The notes: a model not told the origin generated them from the sequence alone. A DNA stretch of 24,678 bases from an uncultured Bacteroidaceae bacterium (GCA_934271655.1 CAKQRW010000045.1:1-24678), one strand, 5' to 3'. Positions 1 through 8,160 are shown, counted from the stretch's first letter. Numbers and translations are program-made.

Positions 1-130
1 TCAGAGCGTTATATTAACAACTTAACGGATGATTTCAGCATCTGTTTTTCGGAACATATAACTGGACACCCTAGTTAATTAATGATATAATATGCATATT
101 TCGCATCGTTAAGATATGAGTTCCATATCG

Positions 131-955
131 TCATTTCTTTTTCTGTTGTCTCCATGATTTTCCTGTTATATAGTCATGTAATTCATATATTTCCATACTG
201 CACACTTTGACAAGTTCCTTTCGCAATCTGATGGCATCCTCTTCTGAATAGAAATCGGAGTTCTTGCCCCTTGAATGGTTCAGATGATATGCCTGGCCAT
301 CCTCCGTCCATTTCACTCTGTGCCCAAGAATACTCACCCTGCGCAGACGTTCTACATCCTCTGGTCCCCAGCCTGTGAAATGCTCGTTCTCACCTCCGCA
401 CTGTAGGTATCGCTGCCGATGGACGAGAAATACACCACCACATAAAGGACGCCCGAACACAGACTGTAGTTTTAGACTATTAAGATTTTCTATGTCAAAA
501 TTCTGCCTTGTGGCGTCAGATTCCTTTTCCGAGAGCATTACATATTCACCGTTATAAGGGTAAGCAATAGTACATCCCATGAGAATATTTTCTACGGCTT
601 CATATACTTGATGATATGCAATGAGAATGTCTGCATCCCACACGGCGACAATCTCTGTATCGGCCTCATAGAGAAGCCTGTTGATATATCTGGTGCGGTA
701 AAAAACCGGCGAAGAGTCTTCCACGAATTCATGTCTTATGCATTTTACCGTTTCCGCATCCATTTCGTCGCTGTCCTTAAATGCAGAGTGTTCATCAGCC
801 TCCAATAAGATGACACGGCATCCCAAACCGCAGACATGGTGTAGAACGGCCTTCAAGTTGGTCATCCTCTCATCACTGTCAATGCGTACAGGCATGATGA
901 TTGTCAACAGGGTCGACAAGTCGGGCATGTCGAATGAAGTGTTTATACTATTCAT
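131..955 (-). CDS. Glycosyltransferase, GT7C/galactosyltransferase-like
   Basis: Probable inverting GT-A glycosyltransferase that adds a sugar, possibly galactose or a relative, to a surface glycan or glycopeptide at the cytoplasmic face. In the protein read from 970, LLTIIMPVR near residues 21-29 is the first strand of the GT-A fold, VWDADIL (110-116) holds the DxD metal/nucleotide motif, and FTGWGPEDVER (198-208) is the hallmark of the C-terminal domain of galactosyltransferase (GT7C) families. It is the last gene of the five-gene minus-strand operon. I place the start at 955, because that ATG overlaps the TGA of the upstream gene as ATGA, like the two joins before it. An in-frame ATG at 970 would add five residues. 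No convincing terminator is visible in 1-130. Family assignment is good; acceptor and donor are unknown. Confidence 0.85.
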   Translation of the reverse strand: MNSINTSFDMPDLSTLLTIIMPVRIDSDERMTNLKAVLHHVCGLGCRVILLEADEHSAFKDSDEMDAETVKCIRHEFVEDSSPVFYRTRYINRLLYEADTEIVAVWDADILIAYHQVYEAVENILMGCTIAYPYNGEYVMLSEKESDATRQNFDIENLNSLKLQSVFGRPLCGGVFLVHRQRYLQCGGENEHFTGWGPEDVERLRRVSILGHRVKWTEDGQAYHLNHSRGKNSDFYSEEDAIRLRKELVKVCSMEIYELHDYITGKSWRQQKKK

Positions 956-2586
956 ACCTTGCAATTGCATATTCGTAAACTGTTAGTGATGATTTCATTT
1001 TTTGAGGTCAAAAAGAACTCTCCATCCTTCTTGCTATACTGATGTCTTTCCAATATCGATCTAACCCTCGTTTTGTAGAAACCCTTACCAAGCATATCCA
1101 TCAGAGCCGCAATCATTTCCTCCGGCAGTGAAGATGATAACGCTGCATCAGCCAACCAGTCAATGTAATATATCAAATACTCCTGCAGCATCATTTGTCG
1201 GTATTCTTCTTTCGGGTTGCCTGCAAGACTTTTAGTTCTCCACCACAGATAAACACCGATGCCGCTCATTCCGAAGAACTCGGTGTCAATATCCGGTCGC
1301 TGATTAATAATCTGCATCATGCGGGAGTCCAGGTGCCTAAAATAGTCAGGGGAAACCGTATAATCACTCCTGTCAAATGATGATAGGACGACTTGCTGTA
1401 TGCCGTCTGTCATAGACGATATTTGATACCTTTCTTCGTATAGTCTGCTTACTGCATCCGAAGCCTGACGATATATAAGTACGTCAGAGAGGAGCAAATC
1501 CATACATGAAGCAATCTGCGCAACAAAAGCTTCCTCATCAAAAGAATCCTCGTCAATATGAACTCGCAATTGCGGCGTGGCATCAAGCATTTCTCCAAGC
1601 CCAGTGGAATCGGTGCCGACAATTGGAATGCCATGACGCATCATCTCAATGGCCGTATAACTGCATTGTTCATGGAACGATGGCATTACACCGATATATG
1701 CAGATTTGTACACCTCATCCACCTCATCACTCTGCATCTTTCCAAGGAAAGACACTTGCCCATGAAGTTTCCTGCTCTGCGCTAAATATGGCTGAAAGTC
1801 TCCGTCACCCACTACCACAAGGCGAGTATCTGGATATTTGCTGGCAATCTCCTCAAATGCCAGTATCAAATACTTCAGTCCCTTAATCTCGTCCAACCGT
1901 CCGACAAAAAGAATGTTGCGTTGCGCAGCCTTACTCTTGTATGGAAGAGTCCTACTGCAAATACCCTCCCCGATACCATTATATATGAGGTGCATCTTAT
2001 CATCCGACACCTCATAGTCCTTGGCGAGAATGGCCTTTGTCTTTTTTGAAAGCACTAATACCTCGTCGGCAAGGTGGAGAAAAGCCTGTTCTTCATGGAA
2101 ACTTGACACGACATGTCGTTCCGTTTCATCTTTCGCCTCATACCCTTTGGCAACAATCTCTCTCATCCACCTGACATTGCCTTTCAGCTCAAAACACCAG
2201 TTAAGATAGTGGACTGTCACAATGATTCTGCTGTATGGGTACTGTCCTTTAAGCAATACCGCCAATGGCCTATGCTGGAAATAGTTAAAATGGAAGACAA
2301 GTCTGGTACTTTTTTCTCCCACGATATTCCTTACAAGGAAATAAAAGATGCTGCGGCAATAGACTTCGCTTTCCATGGCTGATGACAGCGCAGGAATCTG
2401 ATAATGAAGGCTACCTCTCTCATCTTCTTTGATAGTAAATTCCTTGGTATCGGCATACATCTCTACGAAAGACACATCAAAGCCTAGCAAAGCCAATAAT
2501 CCGTCAGACAATTGCCTGACATATGTTCCGATGCCGTAGCTGGCCGCACGGCTCGCGTTATTGAAGATGAATACCTGCGTCGTCAT
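952..2586 (-). CDS. GT4 glycosyltransferase with C-terminal extension
   Basis: GT-B fold retaining glycosyltransferase, 544 aa. The N-terminus reads FIFNNASRAASYGIGTYVRQL, the usual donor/acceptor loop of GT4 enzymes. The Rossmann half starts at ILFVGRLDEIKGLKYL, followed by VVVGDGD and the E-x7-E motif in HEQCSYTAIEMM. About 110-130 residues follow the GT4 core, more than the family needs, and contain GMSGIGVYLWWR, which resembles the G-x-x-G-I-G-x-Y-L helix starts of LanC-like barrels. From memory, the N-terminus and length match the Bacteroidetes family TIGR04157, often found beside radical-SAM peptide maturation genes; I could not check this. The start ATG overlaps the upstream TGA (ATGA, 2583-2586). 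The gene sits directly after a LanC-like gene, so a glycosylated peptide product is conceivable but not shown. Confidence 0.88.
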   Translation of the reverse strand: MTTQVFIFNNASRAASYGIGTYVRQLSDGLLALLGFDVSFVEMYADTKEFTIKEDERGSLHYQIPALSSAMESEVYCRSIFYFLVRNIVGEKSTRLVFHFNYFQHRPLAVLLKGQYPYSRIIVTVHYLNWCFELKGNVRWMREIVAKGYEAKDETERHVVSSFHEEQAFLHLADEVLVLSKKTKAILAKDYEVSDDKMHLIYNGIGEGICSRTLPYKSKAAQRNILFVGRLDEIKGLKYLILAFEEIASKYPDTRLVVVGDGDFQPYLAQSRKLHGQVSFLGKMQSDEVDEVYKSAYIGVMPSFHEQCSYTAIEMMRHGIPIVGTDSTGLGEMLDATPQLRVHIDEDSFDEEAFVAQIASCMDLLLSDVLIYRQASDAVSRLYEERYQISSMTDGIQQVVLSSFDRSDYTVSPDYFRHLDSRMMQIINQRPDIDTEFFGMSGIGVYLWWRTKSLAGNPKEEYRQMMLQEYLIYYIDWLADAALSSSLPEEMIAALMDMLGKGFYKTRVRSILERHQYSKKDGEFFLTSKNEIITNSLRICNCKV

Positions 2587-3188
2587 GTCAATGTGTCTTT
2601 TAGGATATAATATGCACTTCCGCCATCTATGCCGAGCGGTTTGTCAATGTATTCGTCAATAGAGAATGATGGTGCATTCAGAATGCTCAGAATATCCGTT
2701 TCTTTACGGGCGTGTATAACAGGTTCCGCGATGGTACGTAGCTCTGAAAGATATAGAGAGTCAAATGTCCTGAGCGGTTCGCCTGTACTTTGACGCAAAG
2801 TGATGTATTGCATTAGTCCTCCTACGCCAGTACGTGTTGACAGATTCTTCATCCGTCTTGGATCGTACTCCATAATCTTGCCATCTACATCAGTCAATAC
2901 CGAGGTCAAATCACAATCTACAAGGCCACGTTTATACAATAATGTGGTACCATAGCCTATTCCTGCCAGTCCGTGTTCCAACCCGACTGGCATGTTGGAA
3001 TAGAAACCGTCATATATCTGTTGCAGAAGGTCCCATGCGTATTCTGAAATCAGCTCGTCATGGTATTTTGCAGCGTAAATATACAAGACAACAACCACTC
3101 CCATCTTTCCGTGAAACAGGCCAATGTCTTGCATATACGGACTTCGCAACAGTAGATAGTCCACTATTTTTCTCAGTTTTTCTTTCAT
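2583..3188 (-). CDS. Short LanC-like protein, no zinc ligands seen
   Basis: About 201 aa with two motifs typical of the helical repeats of lanthionine synthetase C (LanC)-like proteins: GLFHGKMGVVVVLY near residue 23 and GLEHGLAGIGYGTTLLY near residue 69. A third possible repeat end, LGIDGGSAYYIL, lies at the C-terminus. Real LanC cyclases are about 400 aa and carry zinc ligands in a C-x-G motif and a Cys-His pair. Here the protein is half length and has a single cysteine in a DCDLTS context, so lanthionine cyclisation is unlikely. It may bind a peptide or lipid substrate, or act as a scaffold for the neighbouring glycosyltransferases. The ATG at 3188 overlaps the stop of glf as ATGA; an ATG at 3194 would add two residues. 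No precursor peptide, dehydratase or transporter is visible in the window. Confidence 0.65.
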   Translation of the reverse strand: MKEKLRKIVDYLLLRSPYMQDIGLFHGKMGVVVVLYIYAAKYHDELISEYAWDLLQQIYDGFYSNMPVGLEHGLAGIGYGTTLLYKRGLVDCDLTSVLTDVDGKIMEYDPRRMKNLSTRTGVGGLMQYITLRQSTGEPLRTFDSLYLSELRTIAEPVIHARKETDILSILNAPSFSIDEYIDKPLGIDGGSAYYILKDTLT

Positions 3189-4315
3189 ATGCATGTCTTT
3201 GCTAAATCCAATGCCGATTTTACAACTTCATTCATGTCTAGATATTTATACCGGCCAAGTCTGCCGGAGAAAATCACATCAGGGCTTCTCATTTTAGCCA
3301 TTGACAAGTAATCATTATACAATGATATGTTACGCTCTGTATTGATAGGATAATAGGGTTCTGTACCTATCGTGAACTTTTGAGGATACTCGTAGGTGAC
3401 GACGGTGTGAGGCGCATTTGTCGAATCGGCATTGTTAACGTCAAACCATTTATGCTCGACGATTCGAGTATATGGAACCTCTACATCAGTATAGTTCACG
3501 ATTGCATTGCCCTGATGGTTACTTGTTGGCAATGTTTTATGTTCAAACTTTAAGCTGCGATACTCCAGTCTGCCAAGTTGATAATCAAAAAACTCATCAA
3601 TGGCTCCTGTGTATATGGTCTTGCCTGCTATACGTTCAAAGGTGCTCCGGTTATCGTTGTAGTCGCAGCAAGTACGACGCTCTACACCATCAAGTAGTCG
3701 GTCTATCAGGACATTGTAGCCACCTTCGGGGATGCCTTGATAACAATCGTTGTAGTAATTGTTGTCGTATGTAAAACGAACTGGGATACGCTTGATGATG
3801 GATGCAGGCAGCTCGGAACAAGGTTTTCCCCACTGCTTTTCCGTATACCCTTTTATCAATGTCTTATATATATCCTCGCCCACCAAGGATATGGCTTGTT
3901 CTTCCAAATTGGATGGTGCCATGTGGCTTTTCCTTTGGTATGTTTGTAGCTGAATCATTGCATTCGCCTCATTAGGTCTTACAATGCCCCACATCTGATG
4001 GAACGTATGCATGTTAAAAGGCAAATTGAATAACTTCCCCTTGTAGTTGGCAATTGTATTGAGGGTAAATCTGTTGAAAGGCACGAAGGAGTTGACGTAA
4101 TCCCACACCTCCTTGTTGCTTGTATGGAAAATGTGAGGACCATATTTGTGTACGGTAATACCATCAATGTTCTCACAATACACATTGCCTCCAAGATGGG
4201 GACGCTTGTCTATAACGAGACAAAGCTTCCCATGCATCTTTGCTTGTTGTGCGAATACCGCATTGAAAAGACCTGCTCCGACTAATAGATAGTCGTATTC
4301 CTTCTTTACTGACAT
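3185..4315 (-). CDS. glf: UDP-galactopyranose mutase
   Basis: Flavoenzyme that interconverts UDP-galactopyranose and UDP-galactofuranose in the cytoplasm, supplying Galf for surface polysaccharides. At 376 aa it has the normal family length. The FAD-binding motif VGAGLFNAVFA is at residues 12-22, followed by IDKRPHLGGNVYCENIDGITVHKYGPHIFHTSN, the very conserved FAD and substrate region. EKQWGKP and the C-terminal SGRLGRYKYLDMN, with the conserved arginine and tyrosine of the active site, are all present. It overlaps the upstream decarboxylase gene by 10 bases and the downstream LanC-like gene by four. Its presence means the glycan made by this operon probably contains galactofuranose. No damage or missing motif is visible. 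Confidence 0.97.
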   Translation of the reverse strand: MSVKKEYDYLLVGAGLFNAVFAQQAKMHGKLCLVIDKRPHLGGNVYCENIDGITVHKYGPHIFHTSNKEVWDYVNSFVPFNRFTLNTIANYKGKLFNLPFNMHTFHQMWGIVRPNEANAMIQLQTYQRKSHMAPSNLEEQAISLVGEDIYKTLIKGYTEKQWGKPCSELPASIIKRIPVRFTYDNNYYNDCYQGIPEGGYNVLIDRLLDGVERRTCCDYNDNRSTFERIAGKTIYTGAIDEFFDYQLGRLEYRSLKFEHKTLPTSNHQGNAIVNYTDVEVPYTRIVEHKWFDVNNADSTNAPHTVVTYEYPQKFTIGTEPYYPINTERNISLYNDYLSMAKMRSPDVIFSGRLGRYKYLDMNEVVKSALDLAKTCI

Positions 4316-5277
4316 ATGCTTCTAAAATATTCGATGGTTCTCGTTAATCCTTCTTCAATATGTATCTTGGGTTTCCAGCCATCAAGCTCCTGTGTTGCAA
4401 GGGTGATGTCAGGGCACCGGCGTGTAGGATCATTCTGAGGTAATGGCATTGAAACTATTTGCGAGTCAGATTTTGTCAGCGAGAGTACCTTCCTTGCTAA
4501 TTCTCCTATAGTGATTTCTTCGGGATTCCCAAGGTTGACAGGTCCTGTGAAAGCCTTGCTGGTCTTTGTAACCCGCATCATGGCTTCTATGAGGTCGTCA
4601 ATATACTGAAACGAGCGAGTCTGACTGCCATCGCCATAGATGGTAATGTCCATCCCCCGAAGTGCCTGTGTGATAAAGTTTGAAACCACTCGCCCGTCAT
4701 TCTCTGCCATTCGAGGCCCGTAGGTATTGAAGATGCGAACCACTTTCACTTGTACACCATATTTACGGTGATAATCCATACAGAGGCTTTCGGCACAACG
4801 TTTTCCTTCGTCATAGCATGAACGAAATCCGATGGGGTTCACATTACCATAATAATCCTCTGTTTGTGGATGAACGAGAGGGTCACCATATACTTCACTC
4901 GTTGAAGAATGCAATATCGGACAATGATTTACCCTCGTCAATTCCAACATATTAAGTGTACCTAAAACGGCTGTCTTTGTCGTATAAATAGCATCCTTCT
5001 GATAATGGACTGGTGATGCCGGACATGCGAGATTGAAAATCAAAGACACATCATTAATATAGTAAGGTGTGATGATGTCATGTTTGATAAATGAGAAAGT
5101 AGGCAAGTCTAACAAGTTCTGTATGTTTTCAATCCGTCCTGTACTCAAATTGTCGAGACAGACAACTTGATAACCATTATCAATAAGTCTATTGCACAGG
5201 TGTGAACCTATAAAACCAGCCCCGTCTGCAACGACTACCTTCTGAGGTAAATTTTCTATGCGATTTTGAAATGCCAT
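4306..5277 (-). CDS. UDP-glucuronate decarboxylase-like (UXS) SDR enzyme
   Basis: Extended SDR family member, 323 aa, that by family converts UDP-glucuronate to UDP-xylose with bound NAD. The segment GNVNPIGFRSCYDEGKR (residues 144-160) is the UXS signature and includes the catalytic Tyr155 and Lys159; Ser/Thr125-126 sit in HSSTSEVYGD. The odd point is the cofactor loop. The usual TGGAGFIGSH reads ADGAGFIGSH, so the first glycine of GxxGxxG is Asp18. The longest open frame begins at a TTG at 5304, but that codon lies inside a -7 promoter box (5302-5309), so I use the ATG at 5277. It is the first gene of the minus-strand glycan operon and supplies a pentose donor. The Asp substitution could weaken NAD binding or mark a subgroup with changed function. 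Confidence 0.9.
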   Translation of the reverse strand: MAFQNRIENLPQKVVVADGAGFIGSHLCNRLIDNGYQVVCLDNLSTGRIENIQNLLDLPTFSFIKHDIITPYYINDVSLIFNLACPASPVHYQKDAIYTTKTAVLGTLNMLELTRVNHCPILHSSTSEVYGDPLVHPQTEDYYGNVNPIGFRSCYDEGKRCAESLCMDYHRKYGVQVKVVRIFNTYGPRMAENDGRVVSNFITQALRGMDITIYGDGSQTRSFQYIDDLIEAMMRVTKTSKAFTGPVNLGNPEEITIGELARKVLSLTKSDSQIVSMPLPQNDPTRRCPDITLATQELDGWKPKIHIEEGLTRTIEYFRSICQ

Positions 5278-5301
5278 AATCGTGGATTCTATTTTCGTTT
5301 G

Positions 5302-5309
5302 CAAAGTTA
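5302..5309 (-). promoter_or_regulatory. Promoter -7 box of the glycan operon
   Basis: Read on the minus strand this is TAACTTTG, a perfect match to the Bacteroidota -7 consensus TAnnTTTG. It lies 24 bases before the ATG at 5277 and should give a short leader of roughly 15-20 bases. I see no clear TTTG -33 element, so an activator may be needed; the divergent AraC-type gene is the obvious candidate. Confidence 0.65.
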
Positions 5310-5434
5310 CTTTATTTCAACTAAATCGAAGATGTTAATATTTCACCTTTCCTGCCAATTTGTTACGAGGTTAGAATTGGGCATTAAGTCGTGAAAATTC
5401 AGTCTTCTCTATGAGAAATTCGAGATTTTTTTTG

Positions 5435-5442
5435 TAATTTTG
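5435..5442 (+). promoter_or_regulatory. Promoter -7 box of the AraC-type gene
   Basis: TAATTTTG matches TAnnTTTG. It is 29 bases before the ATG at 5472 and follows a run of T. The -33 element is weak. The 167-base gap between the two divergent starts (5305-5471) therefore holds two back-to-back promoters and probably the regulator's binding sites; I could not pick out a convincing repeat operator. Confidence 0.6.
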
Positions 5443-5471
5443 TATCGCAAAATCACTAAAAACTCCTATAT

Positions 5472-6440
5472 ATGTCCTGGAAATACGACAAGCATACTGT
5501 AAAACGATTCGGAAAGAATGTACCCCAATACTCAAAAAGTCAAACTGACAAAGATATCCTATTTTTGGATATCACCGAGATTAAACAGGTTCCCGATAAT
5601 CACCCAGAGGTGTTTGAGGGACCTCATTCACATGATTTTTATATCCTGTCGTGGTTTAATGACGGAAAGGGTGTTCATATTGTCGATCTTGATGAATATG
5701 AAATTGGTCATAATCAGATCTTTTTCCTTTCTCCTGGTCAAGTGCATTCTGGACGTTTTCGTGAACTACCACAAGGCTATGTAATATCTTTCAATAGAGA
5801 ATTATTTTCATTCTTCAATGATACTACTTTGGCTAATTCTATCAAACACGAACTCTTCAACCGATATGACTCTTCCCCATATTGTACAATTACATATGAG
5901 CAGGGCATAGAATTAAGAAGACGTATTGATGCCCTGGTTGAAGAAATACAACTTGACAACGATATAATATTGAAAAAACAGATGCTGGCTTGTCTTCTCT
6001 TGGAAATACTGATTTACATAAGACGAGTGGGGATATTCGATGGCATCTTCTCAAAAAATGTATCTGAAACCTACAAGAAAAAGTTTTCTGAATTTCGCAC
6101 TTTAATTGAAAATAGCTTCAGAGAAAAACATTATGTAAGAGACTATATCACGAATTTGGGATGTTCTCAAAAACACTTGTCGGAAATTACAATGAGATGC
6201 GCTGGCATTACTCCGCTGAGAATGATTAATGAACGTGTTCTGCTGGAAGCACAACGCTTGCTCGTAGCATCAGACAAACAAATCAAGAGCATTGCCGATG
6301 ATTTAGGCTATCCAACGTCGGAGTCTTTCATAAAGTTCTTCAAGAAGTACTCCGGCCTGAGTCCGATGAGATTTCGCGACGAGTACCTAAGAAAACATGG
6401 CATGAAATCTGTTCGTGAGAGACCAACAAAATTGAGATAA
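5472..6440 (+). CDS. AraC-family transcriptional regulator with cupin sensor
   Basis: DNA-binding regulator, 322 aa. The N-terminal part (about 40-115) looks like the AraC cupin sensor: PHSHDFYILSWF at 51-62 and FFLSPGQVHSG at 84-94 are the typical metal or ligand pocket strands. The C-terminal part (about 205-305) is the double helix-turn-helix, with YVRDYITNLGCSQKHLSEI as the first recognition unit and SIADDLGYPTSESFIKFFKKYSGLSPMRFR as the second, highly conserved one. It is divergent from the glycan operon and shares its upstream region, so it probably controls that operon, itself, or both. The ligand is unknown. AT-rich codon use matches the operon rather than the genes to its right. Confidence 0.93.
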   Translation: MSWKYDKHTVKRFGKNVPQYSKSQTDKDILFLDITEIKQVPDNHPEVFEGPHSHDFYILSWFNDGKGVHIVDLDEYEIGHNQIFFLSPGQVHSGRFRELPQGYVISFNRELFSFFNDTTLANSIKHELFNRYDSSPYCTITYEQGIELRRRIDALVEEIQLDNDIILKKQMLACLLLEILIYIRRVGIFDGIFSKNVSETYKKKFSEFRTLIENSFREKHYVRDYITNLGCSQKHLSEITMRCAGITPLRMINERVLLEAQRLLVASDKQIKSIADDLGYPTSESFIKFFKKYSGLSPMRFRDEYLRKHGMKSVRERPTKLR

Positions 6441-6505
6441 CAAACATATCTTCATTCCACCGAGTAACAAATCTCAAAGGTCGTTTTCTCATTGACTCAA
6501 GTTTC

Positions 6506-6530
6506 GCAAGTTCCTTAGCTTGCTATTTTT
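6506..6530 (+). terminator. Weak intrinsic terminator after the AraC-type gene
   Basis: GCAAG and CTTGC form a 5-bp stem with an 8-base loop, followed by TATTTTTAAA. It lies about 65 bases past the AraC-type stop. The stem is short, so termination may be partial and a transcript may run on to the stronger hairpin at 6697. Confidence 0.4.
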
Positions 6531-6543
6531 AAATCTGTATAAG

Positions 6544-6708
6544 ATGCTGAAGTTTATTAGAACGATTGACAAGAGTCTCGAAGATTTTCTCATCCTCGAT
6601 CTCAAAACACTGAAACAGATGTGGCCGGAATGGATGTCTGATAGGCATAATGGCTGGCAACAGGGAGTGCAAGCTTTCATGGAATGCCATTATATAGGCG
6701 GGTCCTAA
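6544..6708 (+). CDS. Possible small protein, 54 aa
   Basis: Open frame starting MLKFIRTIDKSLEDFLIL and ending ECHYIGGS, with an ATG at 6544. It has charged and aromatic residues (LKQMWPEWMSDRHNGWQQ) that look more like a folded peptide than random translation. Its stop codon lies inside the left arm of a strong terminator-like hairpin, as often seen for a real gene end. I do not recognise the family. It could equally be a fragment of a larger decayed gene, since the surrounding 6441-6791 gap otherwise holds only hairpins. A longer in-frame start exists at 6520. Confidence 0.35.
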   Translation: MLKFIRTIDKSLEDFLILDLKTLKQMWPEWMSDRHNGWQQGVQAFMECHYIGGS

Positions 6709-6756
6709 AAGTCGGTTCAGTCAAGTGACTGAGATGGCTTTTAGGAACCGCCTTTT
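6697..6756 (+). terminator. Long hairpin with T run, terminator-like
   Basis: A 15-base arm at 6697-6711 (GGCGGGTCCTAAAAG) pairs with 6738-6752 with one mismatch. Nested inside is a perfect TCAGTCA-AG-TGACTGA hairpin at 6717-6732. TTTT follows at 6753. This fits a strong plus-strand terminator ending transcripts from the AraC-type gene and the small ORF. It also sits near the change from AT-rich DNA on the left to more GC-rich DNA on the right. Confidence 0.6.
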
Positions 6757-6791
6757 GAATGATTTAGAGCGTCTCTGCTTGTGCCGTTTGT

Positions 6792-7985
6792 CTATTTCAG
6801 ACTGTCAACAGCCCCTTTCAGTTGAATCAGGGCCTTCTCGATGGTAGCTCTTGGGCAGCCTACGTTCAGGCGCATGAAGCCTTCACCCTCTTTGCCAAAC
6901 ATCGCTCCTTGGTTGAGAGCCAGCCCGGCCTTGTCCTCAAACAGGCGGATGAGGTCTTCATGCTTCAATCCCAGGCCACGGCAGTCGAGCCATAGCAGAT
7001 AGCTGGCCTGCGGCCTCACAGGATGCACTTTCGGGATATTGGCCTTGCAGTAGTCAATGATGAAATCAATGTTTCCTTCCACATATTCCAGCATGGCCTT
7101 TCTCCAGCTCTCTCCGTGCTTGAAGGCGGCAATGGTGGCCACAGGCGCAAACATCGTGGGCTCATTCAGTTCGTTGGCGCGGAGCCAGCGGAAGAAAGGC
7201 TCACGCAGCCTGTCGCTTGGCACCACACACCATGAGCTGACAATGCCCGCCATGTTGAATGTCTTTGTTGGCGCAGAGAAGGTGATGGACACCTCCTTGG
7301 CCTCCTCGCTCACGCTGGCAAACGGGATGTGGCGGTGGCCGAAGATGGCCATGTCGCAATGTATCTCATCCGAGATGACAATGAGGTTGTGAGTCTTGGC
7401 GAATGAGGCCAGACGCTGCAGCGTCTCTTTAGACCAGCAGATGCCGCACGGGTTGTGAGGATTGGCCAGCACGAGCAGACGGCATTTCTCATCGCACACT
7501 TTTTCCAGATTGTCGAAGTCCATCTCGTATGTGGCAAGAGATCCGTCCTCGTTATACACCGGTGTGAGAGGGTTCCACACCACTTCGCGGCCGTTGCCTT
7601 GCGGCGTGAGGAAGAACGGGTGATAGATAGGAGGCTGCACTATGACCTTCTCGTCTTCCTTTAGGAAAAAGTTTATCACCAGGCCTATGCCCTTGACTAT
7701 GCCAGGGATAAAGGCCAGCCACTCGTTTTTCACCTCCCATCCGTGGTGCGACTTTATCCATCGAGCTGTCGTGTCCCACCAGTCTTCTGGGTCGATGGTG
7801 TATCCTAATACTGGTGTCTCGTCTATTTGCTGGCGCAGGGCATCCTTGATGAAGTCAGGTGTTTCCCAGTCCATGTCAGCCACCCAGAGCGGAAGCAAGT
7901 CTGGATTGCCGTATCTTTCTTGCAGGGCGTCCCATTTCAGAGAGTGTGTATGGCGGCGCGATATGACCTTATTGAAATCGTACAT
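6792..7985 (-). CDS. MalY/PatB-type PLP C-S lyase (putative cystathionine beta-lyase)
   Basis: Fold-type I PLP enzyme, 397 aa, of the MalY/PatB branch. These enzymes cleave C-S bonds in cystathionine or cysteine conjugates, giving homocysteine or thiols plus pyruvate and ammonia. Seen: LPLWVADMDWETPDFI (31-46), the family's N-terminal signature; NPHNPCG (175-181); the PLP-ring aspartate at 206 in ISDEIHCD; and the PLP lysine 241 in SAPTKTFNMAG. The C-terminal arginine region reads GEGFMRLNVGCPRATIE. The open frame extends 64 codons upstream, but the added residues do not resemble the family and run into repeats, so I use the ATG at 7985. A weak -7 box (TACATTTA, 8077-8084 on the minus strand) may give it its own promoter. 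It lies downstream of a LuxR-type gene and a second sulfur-linked PLP enzyme. Confidence 0.92.
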   Translation of the reverse strand: MYDFNKVISRRHTHSLKWDALQERYGNPDLLPLWVADMDWETPDFIKDALRQQIDETPVLGYTIDPEDWWDTTARWIKSHHGWEVKNEWLAFIPGIVKGIGLVINFFLKEDEKVIVQPPIYHPFFLTPQGNGREVVWNPLTPVYNEDGSLATYEMDFDNLEKVCDEKCRLLVLANPHNPCGICWSKETLQRLASFAKTHNLIVISDEIHCDMAIFGHRHIPFASVSEEAKEVSITFSAPTKTFNMAGIVSSWCVVPSDRLREPFFRWLRANELNEPTMFAPVATIAAFKHGESWRKAMLEYVEGNIDFIIDYCKANIPKVHPVRPQASYLLWLDCRGLGLKHEDLIRLFEDKAGLALNQGAMFGKEGEGFMRLNVGCPRATIEKALIQLKGAVDSLK

Positions 7986-8160
7986 CTTTGTAATAGTGTT
8001 TTTGTTGTTCGTGAATGTCGGATGTGTAAAGTCGGTAAGTCGTCTTGCGATGCTTGGCAACGTGACTCTTGTTTTATAAATGTATGGCTCTTGTGGAATA
8101 CTCAAGTGGCAATGATGTATGCAGCCTTTCTTATATATTATCTTTCTATATATTATATAA

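Noticed and set aside
1..78. Open plus-strand frame ending SEHITGHPS at a TAA, followed by an ACTGGACACCC-like end
   Set aside because: Only 25 codons are visible and the sequence matches no gene end I know. It could be a gene or insertion-sequence tail, but one edge fragment without a matching inverted repeat is not enough.
5278..5304. TTG start adding nine residues to the UXS-like protein
   Set aside because: The TTG lies within the -7 box TAACTTTG, so the transcript would begin after it; the ATG at 5277 fits.
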